Source of the DNA: Acidobacteriota bacterium | Lineage (GTDB): Bacteria; Acidobacteriota; Thermoanaerobaculia; Thermoanaerobaculales; Sulfomarinibacteraceae | Assembly: GCA_022340775.1 (NCBI GenBank) | Contig: JAJDNH010000138.1 | Coordinates: 1 to 43,983 of the forward strand | Length of the DNA: 43,983 nt | Direction: 5' to 3' | Shown: positions 8,540 through 16,101 of the stretch, in pieces | How positions within the stretch are numbered: position 1 is the stretch's first letter | Layout of the letters: each line of letters starts with the position of its first letter | Notes under the pieces: generated by a model | Seen by the model: the letters and a program-made list of their open reading frames with translations, nothing else | Databases searched by the model: none | Told to the model about the DNA's origin: nothing | Position numbers and translations under genes: made by a program

Positions 8540-8669
8540 CCCGTCAGACTCACCGCCCGAACCTAGCTTGTCCGAACGCGAGCACGGTGCCCCGGAACGC
8601 CCTTCGGCCGCTGAGGACAAGCCGGCCCCGACGGCGCCGGGAGCCGGCAAGGGATCCGCACATGTCTGA
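8532..8669 (+). CDS. Possible 45-aa proline-rich ORF between GH57 and galT
   Basis: ATG 8532 overlaps the GH57 stop by 8 nt, and the TGA at 8667-8669 overlaps the galT start by 8 nt, so the ORF exactly bridges the two genes. GAGGGA 7-12 nt upstream could serve as ribosome binding site. The product is rich in Pro, Ser, Ala and Glu, looks disordered and matches no family. Its fit suggests translational coupling, but composition alone cannot show that it is a real protein. Confidence 0.4.
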   Translation: MGSPSDSPPEPSLSEREHGAPERPSAAEDKPAPTAPGAGKGSAHV

Positions 8670-9729
8670 GCTCAGGTACGACCCGATCAAGCAGAGGTGG
8701 GTGATTATCGCGTCAGAGCGCAAGCTCCGTCCTCGGGAGTTCGCCGTTCCGCGTCAGCGTTCCGAGGACAAGCACACGGCCGATGGCTGTCCGTTCGGGG
8801 CCGGCAACGAGCACCTCACGCCGCCGGAAATCCTGGTCCTGCCGCCGCCGCCGGGAAGTAACGGGGGGCGCCGGTGGCAGGTGCGTGTGGTCCCGAACAA
8901 GTTCCCGGCCCTGCGTGTCGAGGGCGAGGTGGTCCGTGAAGGGGTCGGCCCGTTCGACCGCGTCAGTGGGGTCGGGGCCCACGAGGTCATCATCGAGACC
9001 CCGGACCATCAGCGCGAGATGGCGGATCTCAGCGCCGCCGAGCTGGCGGTTGTCTTCACTGCCTACCGCGAACGGCTGCTCGACCTGCGACGCGATAGCC
9101 GCCTCCGCTACATCCTGATCTTCAAGAACGCCGGCCGGGAGGCCGGCGCCTCGCTGCACCATCCCCACTCGCAGCTGATCGCGACCCCGATCATCCCCAC
9201 CTTCGTGGTCCAGGAGCTCAACGCCGCGCAGCGCCACTACTCGCGCAAGGAGCGCTGTGTCTTCTGCGACCTGATCCGCCAGGAGCAGCTGCTCGGAGAT
9301 CGCATCGGCCTCGAGACCGAGCACTACGTCGCCGTCCAGCCGTTTGCCTCGGCCTTCCCGTTCGAGACCTGGATACTGCCCAAGAAGCACAACTACGATC
9401 TCGCCCAGGCCAACGACGACGAGCTTCACGGCCTCGCGGTCATTGTGCGTGACCTGCTCCGCAGGCTCCGGGTTCTGCTCGACGATCCACCGTACAATAT
9501 GGTCGTGCACACCGCACCCAGCCCGCACCCGCGGCCGGGCCAACCCTCGTTCTGGTCCACCATCGAGTACGACTTTCACTGGCACCTGGAGATCGTCCCC
9601 CGGATCACCCGGATCGCGGGCTTCGAGTGGGGCTCGGGCTACACCATCAACCCGACTCCACCGGAGGAGGCGTCCCGCTTCCTCAAGGAGGCCGATCCCG
9701 ACGGAGGCGGTCATGGCGAGCTTCCGTAG
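8662..9729 (+). CDS. galT: Galactose-1-phosphate uridylyltransferase (GalT family)
   Basis: This 355-aa HIT-superfamily enzyme transfers a nucleotidyl group between hexose-1-phosphates. The active-site His-Pro-His lies at 167-169 within HHPHSQL, where the second His would carry the UMP. CVFC in the middle and CPFG near the N-terminus fit zinc ligation, and PKKH and FHWHLEI match the C-terminal half. The start is ATG 8662 (MSELRYDP), a typical family N-terminus. Proteins of this type in glycogen clusters can act as ADP-glucose or UDP-glucose phosphorylases rather than in the Leloir pathway. No galK or galE is in the window, so a storage-sugar role is quite possible. Confidence 0.85.
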   Translation: MSELRYDPIKQRWVIIASERKLRPREFAVPRQRSEDKHTADGCPFGAGNEHLTPPEILVLPPPPGSNGGRRWQVRVVPNKFPALRVEGEVVREGVGPFDRVSGVGAHEVIIETPDHQREMADLSAAELAVVFTAYRERLLDLRRDSRLRYILIFKNAGREAGASLHHPHSQLIATPIIPTFVVQELNAAQRHYSRKERCVFCDLIRQEQLLGDRIGLETEHYVAVQPFASAFPFETWILPKKHNYDLAQANDDELHGLAVIVRDLLRRLRVLLDDPPYNMVVHTAPSPHPRPGQPSFWSTIEYDFHWHLEIVPRITRIAGFEWGSGYTINPTPPEEASRFLKEADPDGGGHGELP

Positions 9730-9795
9730 CAACCACGGCCGAACCCGCAGCAAGCTCCGGTCCCCAGACTCGTGCTCCGTTCTCGGAGGGCCAGC

Positions 9796-11238
9796 GTGAG
9801 GGTCGCGCACATCACCTCAGAGGCGGTTCCGTTTGCCAAGACCGGCGGCCTTGCCGATGTTGCCGGCGCGCTGCCCGCCGCGCTCGCCGAGCTCGGGCAC
9901 AAGGTGTGGGTCGTCATGCCGCTGTACCGGCGGCGGCCGGAGGACACCCCGGACGGCGAGCCGCTGACTCCAGACCTGGTGGCCGGCGGCCACCGCTTCA
10001 CCGTCTGGCGCCGCAAGATTCACGAGGTCACTTACCTGCTGCTGGACGCTCCGCGCCTGTTCGAGCGGGCCGCGCTCTACGGCACCGCCGACGGCGACTA
10101 CGAGGACAACCCGATTCGATTCGCCGCCTTCTGCCGCGCCGCCGTGCTGGCGGTTGCCCACGCCACCGGCGGCGCCGATCTTCTCCACTGTCACGACTGG
10201 CAGACCGCCCTGATTCCCCAGCTCGCGGGGTGCGACCCGGTGCTTGACGGGGTAGGTGCCGAGACTCCGACCGTGCTGACCATTCACAACCTCGCCTATC
10301 AGGGCAGCTTCGAGCCCTGGGCAATGGAGGCCGCGGGCCTGCCGCGCGAGCTCAACCATCCAGCCGCCCTCGAGTTCTACGGCCGCGTCAACTTCCTCAA
10401 GGGCGGCATCCTCGCGGCCGACGCGCTGACCACCGTGTCCCCCACCTACGCCCGCGAGATCCTCACTCCCGAGCGAGGGTGCGGGCTCGACAGTGTCCTG
10501 GCCACCCGCAGCGACCACCTCGTCGGCATCCTCAACGGCCTCGACACCACAACCTGGGATCCCGGCGCCGATCCGCATCTGGTGCGCACCTACACCGGCG
10601 ACAATGTCGCCGGCGGGAAGGCCGCCTGCCGCGCCCACCTGGCGCGGGCGCTCGGGCTCGACGACGATGATTCCCCGATAATCGGCATCGTTTCCCGCCT
10701 CGCCGACCAGAAGGGACTGGACGTCGTCGCAGAGGCTGCCGATGGGATCACCGCCGCCGGCTACCGCCTGGCGGTCCTTGGTACCGGGGACCCGGAGCTG
10801 GAGGCTGCGCTTTCTGCCGCAGCTGCCCGCCATCCGCGTCGGACAGCCGTTATCACGGCGTTCGACGATCCCCTGGCCCACCGCATCTACGCCGGCGCCG
10901 ATCTGTTCCTGATGCCGTCCCGGTTCGAGCCATGCGGGCTCGGCCAGCTGATCGCGCTGCGCTATGGCGCCCTGCCCATCGTCAACCCCACCGGTGGCCT
11001 CGCGGACACTGTTCGCGACCTCGGCGCCGACCTCGACGCCGGCAACGGCTTCCGCCTCCCCGAGCTGTCAGCCCGCGCGCTGCTCACCACCCTCAAGAGA
11101 GCCACAGCGGTGCTGAACAACCCGCTCCACCAGCTCGCCGCCCGCCGCCGGGCGATGGCTGAAGATCATGGCTGGCAGGGGCCGGCCGAGCAGTACGAGG
11201 CCCTGTACGCTTCGGTCCTCGACCCCACTGCCGCGTAG
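9796..11238 (+). CDS. glgA: Glycogen synthase (GT5)
   Basis: This 480-aa GT5 enzyme extends alpha-1,4-glucan chains from ADP-glucose (less often UDP-glucose). The N-terminus reads MRVAHITSEAVPFAKTGG, with the nucleotide-sugar-binding KTGGLADV at residues 15-22. LHCHDWQT follows, and the C-terminal retaining-GT motif is PSRFEPCGLGQL followed by PTGGLADTV. GTG 9796 is preferred to an in-frame ATG at 9772 because it matches the family N-terminus and follows CGGAGGG by 5 nt. It ends the sugar cluster 67 bp after galT. A 20-bp palindrome right after its stop may end transcription. Neither glgC nor glgB is in the window. Confidence 0.95.
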   Translation: MRVAHITSEAVPFAKTGGLADVAGALPAALAELGHKVWVVMPLYRRRPEDTPDGEPLTPDLVAGGHRFTVWRRKIHEVTYLLLDAPRLFERAALYGTADGDYEDNPIRFAAFCRAAVLAVAHATGGADLLHCHDWQTALIPQLAGCDPVLDGVGAETPTVLTIHNLAYQGSFEPWAMEAAGLPRELNHPAALEFYGRVNFLKGGILAADALTTVSPTYAREILTPERGCGLDSVLATRSDHLVGILNGLDTTTWDPGADPHLVRTYTGDNVAGGKAACRAHLARALGLDDDDSPIIGIVSRLADQKGLDVVAEAADGITAAGYRLAVLGTGDPELEAALSAAAARHPRRTAVITAFDDPLAHRIYAGADLFLMPSRFEPCGLGQLIALRYGALPIVNPTGGLADTVRDLGADLDAGNGFRLPELSARALLTTLKRATAVLNNPLHQLAARRRAMAEDHGWQGPAEQYEALYASVLDPTAA

Positions 11239-11239
11239 A

Positions 11240-11259
11240 GGAGGTCCGGCCGGACCTCC
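11240..11259 (+). terminator. Palindrome after glgA
   Basis: A perfect 20-bp palindrome of GC-rich 10-bp arms (GGAGGTCCGG and its complement) begins 2 nt after the glgA stop. It has no loop and is followed by AAAA rather than a T-tract, so a terminator role is possible but not typical. A protein-binding site is the alternative. Confidence 0.4.
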
Positions 11260-11633
11260 AAAAGCTCTGAACGACGAGCAGAACAATGCAGTTTCACCCG
11301 CGTTCCTTGGGCGTGTAGAAAATACAGTCTCTTAATCGCTCACTCACTTGGTCACCGGGTGGCCGGGTCCCAGCAACCCCAGGCAGAACCGAGCGGAGCG
11401 AGCCCTCGGGGCCGGAAGGCCGAACTGAGGCTTGCCTCGACGACGGACTGACGGACCCCGAGGGGTGCGTCCGCAGGCCGCGGATCTGCCTGTGTAGCGC
11501 CCCGTCCCCAGGCTCCGTCTCGCGGCGGGGTGGGGACGGAGCGGAAGGAGGTGAGCGGCCAAAGGCCGCGGATCTGCCGAAGACTCGGCCGTGCGAGGCG
11601 ACGCGTACGCAACTCCGGCAGGAAAAGCGCGGT
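11260..11633. other. Structured intergenic region
   Basis: No supported gene. It contains a 15-bp direct repeat, GGCCGCGGATCTGCC, at 11476-11490 and 11564-11578. Inverted repeats include CCCTCGGGG near 11404 with CCCCGAGGG near 11457, and CCGTCCCC near 11504 with GGGGACGG near 11532. These could fold into several hairpins. It lies between the convergent ends of glgA and the M20 peptidase gene. Confidence 0.5.
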
Positions 11634-12716
11634 CTACTCCCCCTCGCCCACCAGGCGGAGGATCTCCTTCACCATCACCAGCGCCTTTTCCATGTCCTCG
11701 ACCAGGATATGCTCCGTGGTGGCATGCTCCTCGCGGGCGCCGATTCCGACCACCGCCATCTCGATGCCCATGTTGTTGTAGATCGAGGCATCGGTGAAGC
11801 CAGTGATGAAGGTGGTCGTGGCATCCACGCCGGCCGTTGCCAGGGCACGCTTGGCGATGACCACCGTCGGCGAATCCTCGGGGATGTCCACCGCCTTACA
11901 CAGGTTGTCCACCCCGATCTCGACCGTGGCGCCGAACCCCTCCACCTCTTTGCGGATCGTCGACGCCATCTCGTCGGCCAGCCGCTGCGCCTTGTCGTGG
12001 TCGAGCGACCGGCACTCGGCGAGGAAGGTGCACTCCGCCGGCACTCCGTTGCGGATGATGCCGCCGGTGATGACGCCGACGTTGGCCGTCGTCTCGTGAT
12101 CCAGCCGGCCGAGGTGCAGCGCCGCAACCGCCTTCGCAGCGGCCTGGACCGCGTTGATCCCCTTCTCGGGCTCCATGCCCGCGTGCGCGGCGCGGCCGCC
12201 GACCTTGACGTCGATGGCAAAGTAGCTGGGGCCGCCGATGACGATCGTGTCGAGAGTATCGTTGTCGAGCAGGAACCCTTTGGTGGCCGAGATCATCGAG
12301 TAGTCGAGGTTCTTGACGCCGAACAGCCCCACCTCCTCCTGGCGGCTGATGGCGACCTCCACCGGCGGCCGGATCTCCGCAGTCCGCAGCGCCTCCAGCA
12401 TCTCGGCTATCCCGGCTTTGTCGTCAGCACCGAGGATGGTGTCACCCTTCGAGCGGATGACACCGTCGGCGAGCACCGGCTCGATTCCGACTCCGGGCCG
12501 CACCGTGTCGGCGTGGCAGGACAGCAAGATCGGCTCGGTCACGCTGCTGTTCTTGGCCGGGAGCTTGGCTATCAGGTTGCCGTAAGCGTCGGTTTGCGCC
12601 TCGGCTCCTAGATGCTCCAGCTGGCCCTTGAGGTAGCCGATGAACCGGGCCTCGTTCCCCGACTCGCTGTCGATCGTGACCATCTCCATGAACTGTTCGA
12701 TCATCCGTTGCGACAT
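11634..12716 (-). CDS. M20-family metallopeptidase (peptidase T-like)
   Basis: This 360-aa protein belongs to the M20 di-zinc aminopeptidases, of the PepT-like group that removes N-terminal residues from short peptides in the cytoplasm. Metal-site motifs are in order: SCHADTV (first zinc His and Asp), GADDKAG (bridging Asp), SRQEEVGLFG (catalytic Glu and zinc ligand) and HAGMEPEKG in the dimerisation domain. The length fits the short PepT-like members. The start is set by GGAGGCACC just before ATG. It is transcribed alone, convergent with glgA. Whether it hydrolyses tripeptides or another amide cannot be decided from motifs. Confidence 0.9.
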   Translation of the reverse strand: MSQRMIEQFMEMVTIDSESGNEARFIGYLKGQLEHLGAEAQTDAYGNLIAKLPAKNSSVTEPILLSCHADTVRPGVGIEPVLADGVIRSKGDTILGADDKAGIAEMLEALRTAEIRPPVEVAISRQEEVGLFGVKNLDYSMISATKGFLLDNDTLDTIVIGGPSYFAIDVKVGGRAAHAGMEPEKGINAVQAAAKAVAALHLGRLDHETTANVGVITGGIIRNGVPAECTFLAECRSLDHDKAQRLADEMASTIRKEVEGFGATVEIGVDNLCKAVDIPEDSPTVVIAKRALATAGVDATTTFITGFTDASIYNNMGIEMAVVGIGAREEHATTEHILVEDMEKALVMVKEILRLVGEGE

Positions 12717-12781
12717 GGTGCCTCCAGGTAGTTGACAGTACCACTTCCCTGAAGGCGGCGGACGCTGCGGCTGCTTGGCAA

Positions 12782-12805
12782 GTGACTAAGTGATTAGGTG
12801 ATTAA
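12782..12805 (+). repeat. Short tandem repeat, 8-bp unit x3
   Basis: Three copies of GTGAYTAR stand head to tail. The same unit occurs four times at 41169-41200, again at the left edge of the composite element. Confidence 0.8.
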
Positions 12806-12963
12806 GTTCCTCCACCCACCCGCCCGGAGGGATGGAAGACGGGAAACGCTCCCCCACCCACCCAAGAGGGTCAGGAGTGAAGGGTAAGGGTTAAGGGGAC
12901 CCCCGCCCGCCCAAAGGAAACGGTCGCAGCGTGCTCCAGAGAATGTGACGTTCAAACGGGCGT

Positions 12964-13036
12964 GCCGGGCGCGGCATCTCCCCTGGAGCGCGACGAGCGG
13001 CCGAGCTCGACGGCAGGGGAATGCCGACGCCGGGCT
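12964..13036. repeat. Long imperfect hairpin in composite element copy 2
   Basis: The left arm CCGGGCGCGGCATCTCCCCT pairs with the complement of AGGGGAATGCCGACGCCGG on the right, leaving a GC-rich centre. It occupies the same place relative to AAACGGGCGTGC and the repeat core as the hairpin at 41400-41458. Confidence 0.6.
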
Positions 13037-13040
13037 CCCT

Positions 13041-13252
13041 CGGCCCTTGGCGGTGGGAGTATCGGCCGCACGATTGGAGGAAGCGGCCCGAGTGGCTTCC
13101 GGCCGTCGCCGCCGAGTCGATCATCCCCACTCGCCGCCTCGCGACCGCCGGAGACGCGAGGCGGGCGGTCGCTTTGGGCCCCACGGCCGCCGGGGTCTCG
13201 CAGTATCCTCCCCACCTTGCCCGCTCCGAGGCAGGTGACGACGGGCGTCTGC
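13041..13252 (+). repeat. Composite intergenic repeat, copy 2 core
   Basis: The core 13041-13193 runs from GGCCCTTGGCGGTGGGAGTA to GGCCGCCGG and is closely similar to 41655-41808 and, reversed, to 117-269. A further module at 13215-13252 (ends GACGACGGGCGTCTGC) matches 318-355 in reverse. Internal CCGCCTCGCGACCGCCGG and complementary stretches give it strong secondary-structure potential. Confidence 0.8.
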
Positions 13253-13358
13253 AAAGGGGACGTCCCGGCGCCGCAACCAGACCGCTTCTCCCACCGTACC
13301 ATCAAACCGTGGCTTGTAGAATGGTCGCCTCACGAAGTACGGCCGGAGGTAGTACCCC

Positions 13359-14912
13359 GTGAACGAAGAGCGCGACGCCTCACCCACTCTGCCCCGCTTC
13401 GCAGCCGGCCTGGTTGGCGGCCTCGCTCTGTTCGAGCTCGTTCTGCTGCTCGCCACAACCGGCGCCTTCGGCTACGGCTTCTTCATCGACGAGCTGTACT
13501 TCCTGGCCTGCTCGCGGCACCTCGCCTGGGGCTATGTCGACATGCCTCCGCTGATGCCGGCGCTGACCGCGCTCAGTCGCTGGGTGTTCGGCAGCTCGCT
13601 GCTTGCGGTCCGCTTGCTGCCGTCCTTTGCGGGAGCGGCGCTGGTCCTTCTCACGGGCCTCGTCGCCCGTGAGCTCGGCGGGCGCCGCCTCGCCCAGGGC
13701 CTGGCCGCACTCGCGGTCATCACGGCGCCGGTGTGGATGGTGATGTTCAGCTACCAGAGCATGAACGCCTTCGAGCAGCTAATCTGGACCGGTTGCGCCT
13801 GGGTCATCGTCCGGATCCTTCGAACCGGTAACGAGAGGCTGTGGGTCGTGTTCGGCGTGCTCGCCGGCCTCGGCCTCGAGAACAAGCACACGATGGCCTT
13901 CTTCGGCGTCGCCGTTGTGGTTGCTCTTCTCCTGACGCGCGAACGCCGAACCTTCTCCCGGCGTTGGATCTGGCTCGGAGGGCTCGCTGCCTTCATCATC
14001 TTCCTGCCCAACCTGGTGTGGATCGTCGAGCACCACTTCCCCCACCTGCAGCAGCTCGAGGTCATCCGACAGGAGGGGCGCAACGTGACGCTGTCGCCAG
14101 TGGCCTTTCTGGCGCAGCAGGTGCTCCTGGTGAACCCGCTTGCCCTGCCGCTGTGGCTCGGGGGGCTCGCCTGGCTCCTGGCGGGGCGCGAAGGCCGGCG
14201 CTACCGGCTTCTCGCCTTCGCATACCTGGTTGTGCTGGTCGAGCTGCTGATGACCAACGGCCGCGTCTACTACACCGCCGCCGCCTACCCGATGCTGCTG
14301 GCCGCCGGTGGCGTCGCCGCCGAACGGTGGCTCGCGGCCGGACGCCTGCGGGCCGTCCGGCTTGTGTACATCGCATTCCTGGTAGTCTCGGGCGCGGCCC
14401 TCGCACCCGCCTTCCTGCCGTGCCTGCCGCCGCAGACCTTCATCCGCTACTCACTCCTCACCGGCATCAACGAGCCCCGCATCGAGCACCACCGGATGGG
14501 TCCCCTGCCGCAGCTGCTCGCCGACCGTTTCGGGTGGCCGGAGATGGCGGCGGAGGTGGCACGCGTCTACCAGACGTTGCCCGCTGCAGATCGGGCCAAG
14601 GCCGCGATCTTCGCTCAGAACTACGGCCAGGCGGGAGCGATCGACCTCTACGGGCCGAAGCTCGGCCTGCCGCCGGCGCTCAGCGGCCACCTAACCTACT
14701 GGTACTGGGGACCACGCGGCTACACCGGCGAGATCATGATCGTGCTGGACGACAACAAGGCGACCCTCGAGAAGCTCTTCGACAGCGTCGAGCTCGCCGG
14801 CCACGTCGGTCACCCCTACTCGATGCCGTACGAGCACTTCGACGTCTTCGTCTGCCGCGGCCTACGCGAACCCCTCGCCGAGCTGTGGCCCAAGCTGAAG
14901 AACTTCAGCTGA
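13359..14912 (+). CDS. GT39/ArnT-like membrane glycosyltransferase
   Basis: This 517-aa polytopic membrane protein belongs to the GT-C superfamily (dolichyl-phosphate-mannose/ArnT-like, PMT_2). These enzymes move a sugar from a polyprenyl-phosphate carrier to protein, lipid or polysaccharide outside the membrane. After a first membrane helix, the loop FFIDELYFLACSRHLAWGY carries the acidic pair expected of the catalytic site. YVDMPPLMPAL and VRLLPSFAGA follow, as in the family, with about ten further hydrophobic segments to roughly residue 350. The remainder is a soluble C-terminal domain. GTG 13359 is chosen because GGAGGTAG lies just upstream. The acceptor is unknown. It starts a co-directional run to 23379. 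Confidence 0.85.
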   Translation: MNEERDASPTLPRFAAGLVGGLALFELVLLLATTGAFGYGFFIDELYFLACSRHLAWGYVDMPPLMPALTALSRWVFGSSLLAVRLLPSFAGAALVLLTGLVARELGGRRLAQGLAALAVITAPVWMVMFSYQSMNAFEQLIWTGCAWVIVRILRTGNERLWVVFGVLAGLGLENKHTMAFFGVAVVVALLLTRERRTFSRRWIWLGGLAAFIIFLPNLVWIVEHHFPHLQQLEVIRQEGRNVTLSPVAFLAQQVLLVNPLALPLWLGGLAWLLAGREGRRYRLLAFAYLVVLVELLMTNGRVYYTAAAYPMLLAAGGVAAERWLAAGRLRAVRLVYIAFLVVSGAALAPAFLPCLPPQTFIRYSLLTGINEPRIEHHRMGPLPQLLADRFGWPEMAAEVARVYQTLPAADRAKAAIFAQNYGQAGAIDLYGPKLGLPPALSGHLTYWYWGPRGYTGEIMIVLDDNKATLEKLFDSVELAGHVGHPYSMPYEHFDVFVCRGLREPLAELWPKLKNFS

Positions 14913-14996
14913 CACGGGGAGATCGTCTCGGCCGGTCCCGTGTACCATTCGGGGGCGGACCGTAGAGGCGGCGGATCCCGGAATGAGGTGGTACCG

Positions 14997-15404
14997 ATGA
15001 AGAAGCCAAAATCGCGTTCTCCACGAGAGGATCACAACCCCCCGCGGGCGCTGGCCGAGTGGGGATGGCGTTACCACCATATCGGCGTGCCGACGACGAC
15101 GCCTCGTCCGGGCGAGGTCTACCTCGAGGAGTTCAAGATGTACGTCTCCGGCTTTGCAACCAGCCCGTACGGCGTGGAGTGGATGCGATTCGAGGCCGCA
15201 AGCCCGGTGTCGGAGCTGATCCGTACCGTGCCGCACATCGCCTTCGTGGTCGACGACCTGGAGTCCGCGCTTGAAGGCAAGCAGATACTCACGCCGCCCA
15301 ACTCGCCTTCGGAAGGCCTGCGGGTCGCCATGATCGTCCACGACGGCGCACCGATCGAGCTGATGCAGTTCTCGGCACCGCAGATCTCACCTGCGGCGAC
15401 GTAG
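14997..15404 (+). CDS. VOC-superfamily (glyoxalase-like) protein
   Basis: This 135-aa protein has the vicinal-oxygen-chelate pattern: WRYHHIGVPT at the start of the first beta-alpha module, then VPHIAFVVDDL in the second, and a terminal DGAPIELMQF strand. Such proteins are metal-dependent lyases, dioxygenases, isomerases or binding proteins. The His in HHIG and the Glu in IELM are candidate metal ligands. ATG 14997 (MKKPKSRS) follows GAGGTGG. An upstream in-frame start at 14940 would add a non-conserved tail. The gene ends 10 nt before the M50 protease gene, suggesting co-transcription. Substrate unknown. Confidence 0.78.
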   Translation: MKKPKSRSPREDHNPPRALAEWGWRYHHIGVPTTTPRPGEVYLEEFKMYVSGFATSPYGVEWMRFEAASPVSELIRTVPHIAFVVDDLESALEGKQILTPPNSPSEGLRVAMIVHDGAPIELMQFSAPQISPAAT

Positions 15405-15414
15405 GCGGACCGCC

Positions 15415-16062
15415 ATGACCTTCGTCCTCGTCACACTCGGCTGGATCTTCTCCCTGTGCCTGCACGAGTACGCCCATGCCCGGGTCGCGTATGCCGGCGG
15501 TGACCTGTCGGTGCGGGAGAAGGGGTACCTGACGTTCAACCCATTCAAGTACACACACCCCCTGTACTCACTGGGGATGCCGTTGCTGTTCCTGCTCCTC
15601 GGCGGCATCGGGCTGCCGGGTGGCGCCGTCTACATTGACCACCGTCGCCTGCGCGGGCCGCGGTGGGAGTCGGCGGTGGCCGCTGCGGGACCCGCCGCCA
15701 ACCTGGCTCTGGCGATCGTGCTGGGCCTCATCCTCCGCTTCACTCCTTCCGCCGGGCCGACGCTGCGCAACGCCCTCGCCTGCCTGGGCCTGCTGCAGGT
15801 CACGGCGGTTGTTCTCAACCTGATTCCGGTGCCACCACTCGACGGCTACGGCATCATCGAGCCTCACATGACGCCCGAGGTTCGCCGGCGGGCCGCATCC
15901 GTAGCGCGCTGGTCGATCTGGGTCGTCTTCCTGGCCCTCTGGTACCTGCCTCCGGTCTCGCGCGCATTCTGGCAGCTGGTCGGGCTCCTGACCGCCGCCA
16001 TCGGCATTCCGCCCCACCTCGCCCTGAAGGGCCTCGACGCCTTCCAGTTCTGGGTGAGATAG
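15415..16062 (+). CDS. M50-family (Rip1/SpoIVFB-like) intramembrane metalloprotease
   Basis: This 215-aa membrane protein is a short site-2-protease homologue. HEYAH (H17, E18, H21) is the zinc-binding HExxH within the first helix, and NLIPVPPLDG at about 137-146 supplies the third zinc ligand (Asp). About five hydrophobic segments are seen. There is no PDZ or CBS domain, which is usual for the compact M50B group. Such proteases cut membrane-embedded substrates such as anti-sigma factors; no anti-sigma gene is next to it, so the target is unknown. It follows the VOC gene by 10 nt. Confidence 0.88.
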   Translation: MTFVLVTLGWIFSLCLHEYAHARVAYAGGDLSVREKGYLTFNPFKYTHPLYSLGMPLLFLLLGGIGLPGGAVYIDHRRLRGPRWESAVAAAGPAANLALAIVLGLILRFTPSAGPTLRNALACLGLLQVTAVVLNLIPVPPLDGYGIIEPHMTPEVRRRAASVARWSIWVVFLALWYLPPVSRAFWQLVGLLTAAIGIPPHLALKGLDAFQFWVR

Positions 16063-16101
16063 GCTGGAGTCCGTGGGAGAGCCACCCACCGGGGAGCCTT
16101 G

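Larger units (their letters stand above)
12717..13358. other. Intergenic region holding composite repeat copy 2
   Basis: No gene is supported. In order: 8-bp tandem repeats (12782-12805), a GGAAGACGGGAAACGCTCCCCC module (about 12833), GTGAAGGGTAAGGGTTAAGG tracts (about 12875), the shared AAACGGGCGTGC (about 12955), a long hairpin (12964-13036), the repeat core (13041-13193), and the GACGACGGGCGTCTGC module ending at 13252. A TAGAAT sequence at 13315-13320 may be the -10 of the GT39 gene. Confidence 0.65.

Noticed and set aside
12945-13305. Overlapping ORFs on both strands within the repeat region
   Set aside because: The frames are not conserved in the other repeat copies and are Arg/Pro/Ala-rich, as expected from GC-rich non-coding DNA.
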